Assembly (NCBI RefSeq): GCF_009707705.1
Contig: NZ_WLYX01000001.1
Span: forward strand, 1,674,001 to 1,738,000
Direction of reading: 5' to 3'
Length of the DNA stretch: 64,000 nucleotides
Origin: Paludibacterium denitrificans
Lineage (GTDB): Bacteria; Pseudomonadota; Gammaproteobacteria; Burkholderiales; Chromobacteriaceae
Numbering within the stretch: position 1 is the stretch's first letter; each line of letters opens with the position of its first letter. Position numbers and translations under genes: made by a program. Positions 31,962 to 40,573 of this stretch are shown here, piece by piece. The notes beneath the pieces were generated by a model. That model ran no database searches. It was given only the letters and a program-made list of their open reading frames with translations, and was not told the origin of the DNA.

Positions 31962-32104
31962 CCGAAGGGCCTTTTGGCCCGAACATCGTCTATACGGTGA
32001 CCTACACCACGCCGAGCGGCATCGAGCGCCGCATGGTTGAGGGTGATCATGTCGAGCTCGAGAACGGGATGGTGTTCAATGTCGGCAATACGGATAAGTC
32101 GTAG
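31962..32104 (+). pseudogene. C-terminal fragment of a multi-ubiquitin-type protein
   Basis: Forty-seven codons run from the IS21 right end to a TAG. NIVYTVTYTTPSGIERRM and GDHVELENGMVFNVGNTDKS look like the last strand of a prokaryotic multi-ubiquitin (PF14452-like) fold: basic strand, loop, then E-x-G-M-x-F-N-V. It has no start codon of its own, so the ubiquitin-like modifier is lost or supplied elsewhere. It overlaps the E1-type gene by 26 bp, which is typical of these operons. Identification rests mostly on the downstream partners. Confidence 0.5.
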
Positions 32105-33280
32105 TTCGGATCTGCGGCGCCTTCAGGATGAGCGCTATGACGTCGAGCTCGTCCAAGGTGTGGCGGTTCACCTGCTCGTCCATAACGTTCCCTACGTTAA
32201 CCGCGAGAAACGTGTCTGCTTTGGCACTCTGGTGTCGCCGATCATCGATCTCGATCCCTGTGGCGTCACACGCGGTCCATTGCAGAATCACCAGACATGG
32301 TGGATTGGCGAACAGCCTTGCTCACGTGATGGGGTTCCTATGGACAACATCGTATGCGAAAGCCAGACACGCGAGCTTGGTGACGGTATCACGATCAACT
32401 TTGGCTTCTCTCAAAAGCCATTGAACAACGTACCGTACGCGGACTACTACGCGAAGATGACGCGCTATATCGACATCATTTCTAATCCTGCTATGGCGCT
32501 CGACGAAACGGTGAGCCCACGTACTTGCCAGTTGATCCGGGATGAAGAAGGCGGGAGTGTATTCCGCTACGCCGATACGGCATCTACACGCTGCGGTATT
32601 GGAGCGGCTTCAGTAAAGCTGGCTATGGACAAGGTAGCTATCATCGGAGTCGGTGGAACAGGGGCGTACATCCTTGACTTGGTCGCTAAAACGCACGCTC
32701 GCGAAATCCATCTATTCGATGGTGATCAATTCAAACAGCATAACGCGTTCAGGGCCCCGGAGCGGCGATACCAGAAACATTGATGGCCAAGCCATACAAG
32801 GTCGAATACTTCGCCGACATCTATGGGGGCATGCGAGAGGGGGTCATCTCGCATCGGGATTACATTGCTGCCGATAACATCGACGATCTCGCTTACTTCG
32901 GGTTTGCATTTATATGCGTAGACGAGCCGCCAGCTTGCAAAGTTATCACCGATGGACTGTTACGCCTTGGTGTCCCGTTTATTGTCGTCGGCATGGACGT
33001 CCGTGCCGCGCCCAACGGCGAGCTGACAGGCCAGGTCAGCACAACCTTGGCGACCCGTGAAGTAAACGCGCACCTACCGCTCTATGTGTCGTCGGCGCAG
33101 GGGCAGGCAAACAATCTTTATGAGTCGGAGATTCAAGTCGCGGATCTCAACGCGCTAAACGCTACTCTGGCGGTCATCCGCTGGAAGAAATACTGCGGTT
33201 TCTATCGAGATGGCATCGAAGACGTGAATTCGACTTATGCCATCGATGTCCACGCTTTAACAAAAAATGGGCCGCGATGA
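32079..33280 (+). CDS. E1-type activating enzyme: DUF6791 domain fused to ThiF adenylyltransferase (one break)
   Basis: About 400 residues. The N-terminal 170 match DUF6791 as I know it: NVPYVNREKRVCFGTLVSPI, then FGFSQKPLNNVPYADYYAKM. The C-terminal half is a ThiF/MoeB/E1 Rossmann domain: KVAIIGVGGTGAYILDLVAK with the nucleotide loop, IHLFDGDQFKQHNAFRAPG, and a late YGGMREGVISH. It should adenylate a ubiquitin-like C-terminus. One base is missing near 32758, where FRAPGAAIPE would need CCTGG or CCGGG. DUF6791 may be E2-like (inference). It starts inside the end of the ubiquitin-like fragment and ends overlapping the DUF6527 gene by 4 bp. Confidence 0.75.
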
Positions 33281-33819
33281 AAACAGCCAGTATTAAACCT
33301 CAATTCGTCGAGTTCATTCCGTCGTCGCTGGATCAAGGTGTACTTTACGTCTCTGAGAAGTACAAGACGGCTACTCACCTGTGCGCATGTGGGTGCGGTA
33401 CGAAGATCGTTACCCCGCTGCGCCCGACGGAGTGGACGCTGATCAAGCGGGGCAACTGTGTGTCACTCAGACCATCGATCGGAAACTGGAATTATCCTTG
33501 CCAAGCGCACTATTGGATCCGAGACAACAGGGTGGTTTGGGCGGGAACGATGACAAGGGAGGAGATCGATACTGGTAGGAAAATCGATCGTGTGCGCAAG
33601 GACAAATATTTTGGTGGGAAATTAACAAAACCGTCCGTGGTTGTTACTTCGGAACCATTGGGACCAAAAGCAGATGATGTTGGCTTAGCAGAGCGGCTTG
33701 TTGGCTGCGCTGAAGCGCTGGCTCAAGGGGCTCGGTTTCTAGTCGGTAGGTTCCACCAAATTCCCGGAGAAAAACCATGGCGATGGATTTCCCTCTTATT
33801 AATATTGACTCGGCGCTAA
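33277..33819 (+). CDS. DUF6527-family zinc-binding protein
   Basis: The first 110 residues are closely DUF6527-like: GVLYVSEKYKTATHLCACGC, then VTPLRPTEWTL, SLRPSIGNWNYPCQAHYWI and VVWAGTMTREEID. The Cys-x-Cys-Gly-Cys and later Cys/His pair suggest a zinc site. These proteins usually travel with E1-type genes in ubiquitin-like operons; the biochemical role is not known to me. The frame as read runs 43 bp into the next gene, longer than usual, so its C-terminus may be altered by an indel between 33640 and 33770. It overlaps the E1-type gene by 4 bp. Confidence 0.7.
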   Translation: MKTASIKPQFVEFIPSSLDQGVLYVSEKYKTATHLCACGCGTKIVTPLRPTEWTLIKRGNCVSLRPSIGNWNYPCQAHYWIRDNRVVWAGTMTREEIDTGRKIDRVRKDKYFGGKLTKPSVVVTSEPLGPKADDVGLAERLVGCAEALAQGARFLVGRFHQIPGEKPWRWISLLLILTRR

Positions 33820-34852
33820 GCGCGCTGGCCGAGCACGAGATCACTGCCCAAGTTGTCGATGCGTACGTGTCCGCATACGCTTATAAGAACTTTGACAATA
33901 TCCAGAAGAGGCTCCCCTTCGTGCTCGAACTATGTACGCATGAGCAGGCGACATGGCAAAAGCTCGTTGCTTTCGCACCTAATCGATACTGGAGCCGCTT
34001 AAGCAAAATCAGGGGGTTCTGGTGTTTGATGCGACGGTAGACTGTGGCTTTACACGGACCTATCGGTATCGGCCAAGGGCTTTATTCATGGTAAGCTGAC
34101 GAGTCGATCTGGACCTTCCTTCGCGACGATAATGCACTATACGAGGTTTTGAATACGGTCAGCGCAAGGTGCATTTTTGACTCGTGGATCAAGCATAAGG
34201 ATGCCGTTACGGATCTACCCACTGAGTTCGTTACAGGTAGATTGAACAATACCAGTGTGGAAAAAGCGGTCCTTTTCTCAAGGGGTGAAGGTTGCGTCGT
34301 TTGTGGGGCGCAAGCAACTTGCTACGCTGCAACTACCACAGGAACGAGCGCAGCTGCATTGCTCGTACAATTACCGGTGTGCAAAGAGCACTTGGAAACG
34401 GCAAAGGCGTATCCGACGATATTCGAATTCCTGGTATCACTTTTCCGACTGGAAGTCGATTGGACCGCAGTTCAGAAATGGGATGCTATCCCAGATGAGC
34501 TCATCCCGGTTGTTCATGAACTGGTAGCAGCGGACCTTGGCGCCTCTGTCGGGCAGGTTAAGAGAAGGCCACGTGGATGGGAACTGGAGATGCTACTCCC
34601 AACCGGGTGGCGATGGTTGCTGCGGCTCAACACATTCACGGATTTTTGCTACCTGCTTTTCGAGCCGGCCAAGAGAAGCCGGTCTATAAGGCGGATTCAG
34701 CACCGCACCATCCAGAGCTCAAGTTCTTCCCCAACCACGAGCATTCCCGCCCTGATCGCAAGTCGGACAGGGTATCACCCAGCTTTTTGTATGGCCATCC
34801 GCTATTTGACTTGAAGAGACTTAAGTCCGTAGGTGACTCACTTGGTGCGTAG
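33777..34852 (+). CDS. large protein of the ubiquitin-like operon, function unknown (several breaks)
   Basis: Pieces in three frames join into about 355 residues. The N-terminus is MAMDFPLINIDSALSALAEH. After a GCTTAAGC scar (33998-34005) the frame continues GVLVFDATVDCGFTR. After another break near 34095 the middle has GEGCVVCGAQATCYA and LPVCKEHLETAK, a possible Cys4 zinc site. The C-terminus (after a break near 34665) reads YKADSAPHHPELKFFPNHEH, then FLYGHPLFDLKRL. The PHHPELKFFPNHEH piece is like DUF6516-type toxin proteins (low certainty). It directly follows DUF6527 with a GGAGA ribosome site, so it is part of the same operon. No JAB (JAMM) motif was found. Confidence 0.5.
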
Positions 34853-34974
34853 AGGAGGCCGGGTGATGCGGAAGGATGGGGGGAGCCATCCGTATCCGGC
34901 CAACATAAGTAAAGTGGGCGGACACACGCTACACAGCATCGCTCCTTATTCAATCGAACCGAGAGGATGACCCT

Positions 34975-35766
34975 ATGGAAAAAGCATGCCATCCGCACGA
35001 CCCTCGCCGACTTATTGACGTTGAGGAGTACCGACATATCTTCGGGCGGCCTCGAATTGATACCCGTGGTCAGCGGCTTCAAGACGACCGTGAGCGAGCG
35101 AATTGTCCAGCCTGTAGGCAGAACCTGAACGATGTCGGTGGCACCACGCCCGGCACATTTGCCACGTTCTCGCATTTTCGAAATAGTGCGTATTGTCCAC
35201 TCAAACAAATTCATGCTTACCCCATATCTCACGCTTCCGGACATCAGGCCAGAGCCGGAAGTCGCCACACGGTTGAGGCGAGCATTTCGGGCACATTGGC
35301 GTTGGCATTGGGCAGAAATCAACCGGTTGGTCACTTGGCTGTCCATCGAGGAGTTCCTGACGTTGCTCGCAGATGCGGACCAGCGTGATCTATGGGCATA
35401 CTGCCGATTGCGTGAACTGGACATCCCCTATGTGCTTGTGACACGCGCTGATTTTGAGCCGACAAAAAGAAGGATGGTTCACCGGCTCGGCCAACTTGGC
35501 GACGCTTTTACTATTCCTCTGGGGTTAGAACGTTTGATGACTTGTGGATTCAACCACCAGCAGAGGTTCGCTTGCTCCGCGCGACCTTCCGCCCCAATGG
35601 CACACGAGGGGCGCGACCGAAGCAAGAGCACCTAATCGCAGCAGAGGAAAAAGACCGCTGTAACTTCTTGGTTGGTCCTGAACCCGTGTTAAACGAATTT
35701 GTAATCGCAAAAGTTGAGGCTTGGTTTGTAGCGCATCGATGGCCAGAAGCCGTGCAAGTGGCCTGA
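34975..35766 (+). CDS. unknown protein with N-terminal zinc-ribbon-like part (two breaks)
   Basis: About 262 residues when joined. The first frame begins MEKACHPHDPRRLIDVEEYR and has NCPACRQNLNDVGGTTPGTF, then FSHFRNSAYCPLK, a Cys-x2-Cys...His...Cys pattern. The second frame (after about 35210) reads FMLTPYLTLPDIRPEPEVAT and LWAYCRLRELDIPYVLVTRA. The third (after about 35535) reads IQPPAEVRLLRATFRPNGTR to the end. The arrangement is loosely like CoiA-type nucleases, but I would not assign a function. It is the last gene before the right end of the Tn7-like island, where tns genes would be expected, and it is not a recognisable TnsA. Confidence 0.45.
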
Positions 35767-35861
35767 CTTAGCCGCAAGCCGGTACCCACGCTAGGCCCAC
35801 CTCCTGTGGCGACTGACTTTGTTCAGTGTCTTGGGAGGCAGGTTCTCCCCACGCGGAGGCT

Positions 35862-35946
35862 CGACAGACTTTAGTGTGAAGTTTGTTTCATTGAAAATCA
35901 ATGGCTTACGTTAATTCTGTCCGACGAGCTTTATTTGCTCTAGTCA
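35862..35946 (-). repeat. right end of the Tn7-like element with two TnsB-type boxes
   Basis: The terminal 18 bp are the inverted copy of the left end and extend to CTCGTCGGA. A second box, ACTAAAGTCTGTCGAG (minus strand), lies about 60 bp inside. The stretch 35767-35861 holds nothing recognisable. Confidence 0.75.
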
Positions 35947-36022
35947 GGGTGGCGTTGTTTACGAACAATAAAGTTGGTGCGTAGACAATGACACCTTGTC
36001 ACACCCAGTGACATTTGATTAT

Positions 36023-36054
36023 AGCCCGGCAAGTTGAACCTGCCGGGCTGTTTT
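36023..36054 (+). terminator. rho-independent terminator
   Basis: AGCCCGGCA and TGCCGGGCT pair around a 9-base loop and are followed by GTTTTC. It probably was the original glmS terminator before the island inserted. Confidence 0.75.
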
Positions 36055-36187
36055 CATTTGATGGCATTGCCTGCTCAGATGGCCGCATGCCTAGGTGGCA
36101 TATCGTTTCCGGCGCATGGATAGCAGGCGGTGTTATCTCTTCTTTGCCTGCGTCTGGCCATCTCTTTCTCAGTGTCTCGTGCCCCCG

Positions 36188-36206
36188 GTGCGACAATATG
36201 TCGCAC
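36188..36206. promoter_or_regulatory. perfect palindrome, candidate operator of the TonB receptor gene
   Basis: GTGCGACAATATGTCGCAC is symmetric over all 19 bp; a further half-site GCGACA follows 9 bp later. It lies about 155 bp before the receptor start and just ahead of TTTACA. The binding protein is unknown. Confidence 0.5.
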
Positions 36207-36361
36207 GGTTAGACGCGACACTTTCTTTACACTCCTTTGCTGAAACGGCTCTGACGTTCAGGCAAAGGGTGTGGCGTTGTCACTCTGCATCTTTTCCATC
36301 GTGGTGAGCCGGACATAACAATTGCCGGGTACACCGGCCAGATTTCGTGCTCACTTGGAAA

Positions 36362-38607
36362 ATGATGATGCAACAAAAACGCAAGACTGTCGTATTGGCC
36401 GTGGTTGGCGCTATGTCGGTGTATGCACAGACGGCATTTGCCGCAGATGAGACCAAAAATAGTGTGCAGGTGATGCCTGAAGTCGTTGTATCGGGAACCC
36501 GAATCAACGACGTCACTACGGGTACAAAGCAAGACAATAAACAGTTATCGGCTAAAAAAGCGCGCACCAGTGACAGCATGCAGTTGCTGGCCGATATTCC
36601 CGGTATCAGCAGCAAGGCGGCTGGCGGGGTTTCCAGCCTGCCAGTTTTGCACGGGTTGGCCGATGATCGCTTGCTGGTCAAAACGGATGGCATGAGCCTG
36701 ATTTCATCGTGCCCTAATCACATGAATTCACCGCTGTCCTATATGGATGCGAGCAAGGTAGACAGCGTGCAGGTCTTGACCGGTACGGCTCCTGTCAGTG
36801 CTTAAGCGGCGATAATATCGGCGGCGTGATTGTTGCACGTAGCCATGTGCCATTGTTTGCCGAACCGGGGCAAATGCTTACCACCGGTGAGATCGGCGCG
36901 TTTTATCGTAGCAATGGCCATGCAACGGGGGCTAATGTTGACGCTACCCGGCTAGTGATCATTTCAGCCTGAACTATACCGGCTCCACCACCCGGGCCGA
37001 CGATTATGATGCCGCCAGTGCCTTCAAGGCTTCCGGTCCGGCGGCGACCGGGCGTGGCTGGCTGGATGGCAAAACCGTTGGTTCCAGCGGCTATAAAACT
37101 GAAAATCACGAGATGACCTTTGCGTGGCGTGACAGTAGCCAGTTGCTGGAATTCAAGGCTGGTATTCAACGGACTCCTTATGAGGAGTTTCCGAATCAGC
37201 GCATGGACATGACGGACAACAGCAGCAACCAGGCCAGCCTGCATTATCTTGGGCAATTCGGCTGGGGCGATCTGGATGCCCGCATCTATAACCAGTATGT
37301 TCGTCACAGCATGAACTTTGGTGACGACAAGCAATTGGTTTACGGCATCTATAAAAATGGCATGCCGATGGAAACTTCCAGCCATACCTTAGGCGGCACG
37401 GTGACGGCCGATATCGCGCTGAGTGATCAACATCGGCTGAAAGTGGGTGGTGAGGTTGTCCAGTATCGCCTGGATGACTGGTGGCCAGCCGCTGGCGGCA
37501 TGGGCGGAATGGGGCCGAATACGTTCTGGAATATCAACGATGGGACCAGAGACCGCTTCGATATTTTCTCGGAGTGGCAAGCGGACTGGACGCCGGAATG
37601 GCGCAGCACGCTTGGTGCCCGACTCAGCCAGATCAACATGAATGCGGCTGATGTCGCAGGCTATAACACGGGCATGATGTATGGGCCCGATGCCGCTGCC
37701 TTCAACGCCCGAGATCACCACAAGGTGGATCGCAACATCGATCTGAGTGCTGCCTTGCGTTATCTGCTAAGCTAATACCACACAGCAGTACGAGTTGGCC
37801 TATGCCCAGAAAACCCGTTCGCCCAACCTGTATGAGCGGTACAGCTGGTCATCTACGCCGATGGCGGCTGTCATGAACAACTTTGCCGGAGATGGTAATG
37901 GCTACGTGGGCAACGTAAACCTGAAACCTGAGGTCGCTCATACCATTAGCGCAAATGCGGCGCTGCATGCTGCCAATGAAACAGACTGGAGCGTGAAGTT
38001 CTCGCCGTATTACACGTATGTTGAGAACTATATTGATGCGGAACGATGCGGCACTGCTACAACTTGCGGCGGGTTAGCCAACCTGACAGCAACCAATAAA
38101 TATGTGGTGCTGCAGTACGTCAACCAGAACGCCCAACTGTATGGTTTTGATTTGAGTGGTCAGTTGCGTCTGGCCAACCTGGCTAGCTGGGGCAAGTTTG
38201 ATGCCACGGCCCAGATCAGCTATACCCGCGGCGAGAACCTGACGACTGGCGACAATCTCTACAACATCATGCCGCTGAATGCCAAGCTGGCGGTTGTGCA
38301 GACGCTGGGCAAATGGAGCAACACGGCCGAGCTGGTGGCCGTCCGCGCCAAAGATTTTGTCTCGGAAACGCGCAATGAGATCAAGACTCCGGGGTACAGC
38401 CTGTTTAACCTGCGCAGCCGTTATAGCTGGAAACAGGTGACGGTTGATGTTGGCGTCGATAATGTCTTCAACCGTTATTACGTGCAGCCGCTGGGTGGCG
38501 CCTACGTGGGGCAGGGCATTACGATGGGTATCAACAAAGTGCCTTGGGGCGTGGGTGTTCCGGGCCGGGCGCGGTCGTTCTATACCGCGGTTAGCTACAA
38601 GTTTTAA
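36362..38607 (+). CDS. TonB-dependent outer-membrane receptor, copper-receptor (OprC/NosA) type
   Basis: About 750 residues with a signal peptide (VLAVVGAMSVYAQTAFA). The plug domain shows MPEVVVSGTRIND, then LPVLHGLADDRLLVKTDGMS and SSCPNHMNSPLSYMD. The Cys-Pro-Asn-His-Met stretch is characteristic of OprC/NosA copper receptors. The barrel carries RSPNLYERYSWSS, MNNFAGDGNGYVGNVNL and a C-terminal Phe (AVSYKF). Breaks: GCTTAAGC at 36800 in VSAGGDNIGG, a T loss near 36950 in DATLASDHF (CCTGG expected) and GCTAAGC near 37768 in RYLPANTT. Restoring all gives one open frame. Copper specificity is inferred from family resemblance. Confidence 0.85.
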
Positions 38608-38627
38608 CCCGCTTCTGGCATGACATG

Positions 38628-38677
38628 CCGGGCTTGCTTACCGGGGAACGTCCCGGATGAGCAAGCCCGGTTTTGTT
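38628..38677 (+). terminator. rho-independent terminator after the TonB receptor
   Basis: CCGGGCTTGCT and AGCAAGCCCGG enclose an inner hairpin (ACCGGGGAACGTCCCGG) and are followed by TTTTGTTG. It lies 21 bp after the stop codon. Confidence 0.9.
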
Positions 38678-38930
38678 GTTACTGTCTCAGCGGCACGAAT
38701 CGGGCACGCTTGGTTGTTGGGGCGGGCAGGTGCACATGACGCGTACAGTCTGGATGCCTGCCCCAGTAGGCCAAGAAAAACCAGCACCATCACGCCAAAA
38801 CTTGTCGTGTTGATGTGCCGTCTGGTGCTGCCAACGATCATGGCCCCACGCAAGGCATCGACCAGATAGGTGAGTGGCGTGAACACCGCGATGGTCCTTA
38901 GCCCGCCAGCTGGCCTGCACCAGTCCGTAC
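38638..38930 (-). pseudogene. C-terminal remnant of an ABC-2-type permease
   Basis: On the minus strand about 55 codons read FTPLTYLVDALRGAMIVGST, then TTSFGVMVLVFLGLLGQASR. This is the ending of ABC-2 transport permeases (PLTY-x-V-D-A-L-R). Upstream no permease sequence or ATPase partner is found. Downstream the frame runs through the receptor's terminator hairpin. It is a true truncation. Confidence 0.55.
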
Positions 38931-38935
38931 ACTGG

Positions 38936-40204
38936 CTAGGCCGTGGCGCTGCTCAACAGGCTGGCACGACGTTGGGTGGTGGATTGGAAGATCGAGTAGA
39001 TCAATAGCCCCCAGATCGCCACCGTTGCCACGCAGAGTGGACGGAAGCTTTCCGTGTAATCCGAGCGGATCAGCCCCATCACGACAATCATGGTGCCCGC
39101 ACCACGCGCGATAAGCGCGGACCGATCGGCTTCGCTCCGTTCCCCTTCATACAAGCTGCGGCCGAGCAACACGGTGAGCGGCAGAATCAATGCGCCGAAG
39201 TAATGCGTTTCGGAGATGGGCGGAATCAGCAGGCTCCGGGGCGAGGAAGGCGCTTAGCCAGCGCCAGCTCGTCGAAGCGTGATCTGGCGAATTGCGCCGC
39301 CCTGAGCATGGTTAGCAGCATGACGAGCGCGCAGCCTGCGACCAGATGTTTGCTGGTTGCCGGGCTTACGTTGGCCGAAAGGAAAAGGGCCTCCAGCGAT
39401 TGGTTGCGCGGTTTTCTGGCATCCAGCAGTTGTTCATACAGTGGGGTGGCCACCGAGCGTTCGGTATTGGACATCATGGCTTACTTAGCCAACGACATCG
39501 ACCCAGCGATCAATGTTGTGGAGGTTCTGGCTCCAGCCCAGAAACAGGCTGGGCACGATCAGGCTCATCAGCACCAGAGCGGCACCTGTGGCCATCAGTG
39601 TTTTCCACTGCCGCCGCCAGCAAAAATAAAGAATCAGGACGATGGGAAAGACCTTGATCAGGCTGGCGGCGGCCGGCTCATGCTTAACGGCCACCGGCCG
39701 TTTCTGGAAGTGGAAATAGAATGTTGCCACCATCAGGGCAAACATGAAGATCGAGGCCTGACCACGCTGTGCGCCTGCCACCAGCAATACGCACAATGAA
39801 ATCAACGGCAGGCTGTAGAGCAGGGTTTTGTGCCGTTCTTGCAGCCGGGGCTTGAGTAACGCCATCGACATCAGGGACACGGCGGCGATGGATGCCACTT
39901 CCAGCAGATACCAGAGTAGAGCTCCCACGGCCAGCGGCAGCTGGGCAAAGGGAACCATCAGCAGGGCAAAAGCGGGTGGATAGACATATTTCCAGCCTCT
40001 GACATTTTGCGCGGAATAAAGATCGGAATGATCGAGTATCGCCTGCCCGGCAGCGGTATAAACGGTGTAGTCGGTGCGCTGTATGTCTGACCAGGCAATG
40101 CGGTAGATGCAGGAAAAACCGATGCCAATAATCAGCAGCGTTACAAAAGACAGTAAAACACGACGTGTTTTTGTCTGTGACATGCAGGATATTAATGTTG
40201 CCAT
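38936..40204 (-). CDS. membrane glycosyltransferase, GT87/DUF2029 type
   Basis: Joined it gives about 420 residues with 8-10 hydrophobic segments. Landmarks: RTDYTVYTAAGQAILDHSDL with the early Asp of GT87, YVYPPAFALLMVPFAQLPL, SLIKVFPIVLILYFCWRRQW, RNQSLEALFLSANVSP and a conserved ETHYFGALILPLTVLLG. GT87 enzymes use polyprenyl-phosphate-mannose donors in actinobacteria; the role here is unknown. Breaks lie near 39684 (GTTAAGC for GCCGGC), near 39483 and at 39252-39258 (GCTAAGC in ELALAGAFLAP). It is divergent from the hflK cluster across a 369-bp AT-rich gap. Confidence 0.7.
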
Positions 40205-40573
40205 GTTTTTTAATGGGCAATTAGCGAGATATTGATTCGCTTTTTTATAGCATGACTATTAACTGTATCGGTGGCTTTGTAACGCAACTCCAACATAACG
40301 GTTACTTATTGTCATGGATTATCTCTGTCCGCTGCCTTTTATGGCGTCATGTAACAATGCTGCTTCGTCACAACATTTATACCTTGCTGTTACAAAACAT
40401 AAACATTCCTTTTTTATTTCCTGTGCTATTTTCTTTCGTTAATTATTTTTATGCTTTTTTAATTTCCTGACGTAGTTTTTCGGCCAACCTTATTGGTGCG
40501 TCAGGGCGCTTGCATAGTCGTTGAAGTTTATTTTTCAGGTTGTGTGGCAGTATTCATTCAAAAAGCGATCAGC
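40205..40573. other. 369-bp AT-rich divergent intergenic region
   Basis: It is rich in T tracts and probably carries promoters for both neighbours. A short frame (40252-40470) has no ribosome site or homology and is not accepted. A decamer copy lies at about 40482. Confidence 0.6.

Larger units (their letters stand above)
18589..35946. mobile_element. 17.4-kb Tn7-like element inserted at attTn7 downstream of glmS, no tns genes found
   Basis: Both ends begin TGACTAGAGCAAATAAAG in inverted orientation (18589 forwards; 35946 backwards). Each end carries a second AATAAAGT- or ACTAAAGT-type box, as in TnsB binding sites. The left end lies 19 bp after the glmS stop, the classic Tn7 target position. 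GGGT precedes the left end and GGGT follows the right end, a 4-bp remnant of the 5-bp duplication Tn7 makes. No tnsA, tnsB, tnsC or tnsD is recognisable inside, so the element is non-autonomous or has lost its transposition genes. The inside differs from the flanks in mosaic content and in total lack of the GTTGGCCGAA decamer. Confidence 0.75.
35947..36361. other. 415-bp non-coding stretch between the island and the TonB receptor
   Basis: No gene is supported. It contains an extra forward AACAATAAAGTT box (35964-35975), a terminator hairpin (36023-36054), a perfect palindrome (36188-36206) and an AT-rich leader before the receptor start. Confidence 0.7.

Noticed and set aside
34684..35424. 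A 246-codon minus-strand frame
   Set aside because: It overlaps plus-strand coding pieces with better composition and motifs; Ser/Arg-rich shadow composition.
40252..40470. A 72-codon hydrophobic frame in the AT-rich gap
   Set aside because: No ribosome site, no homology; hydrophobicity is explained by T-rich DNA.
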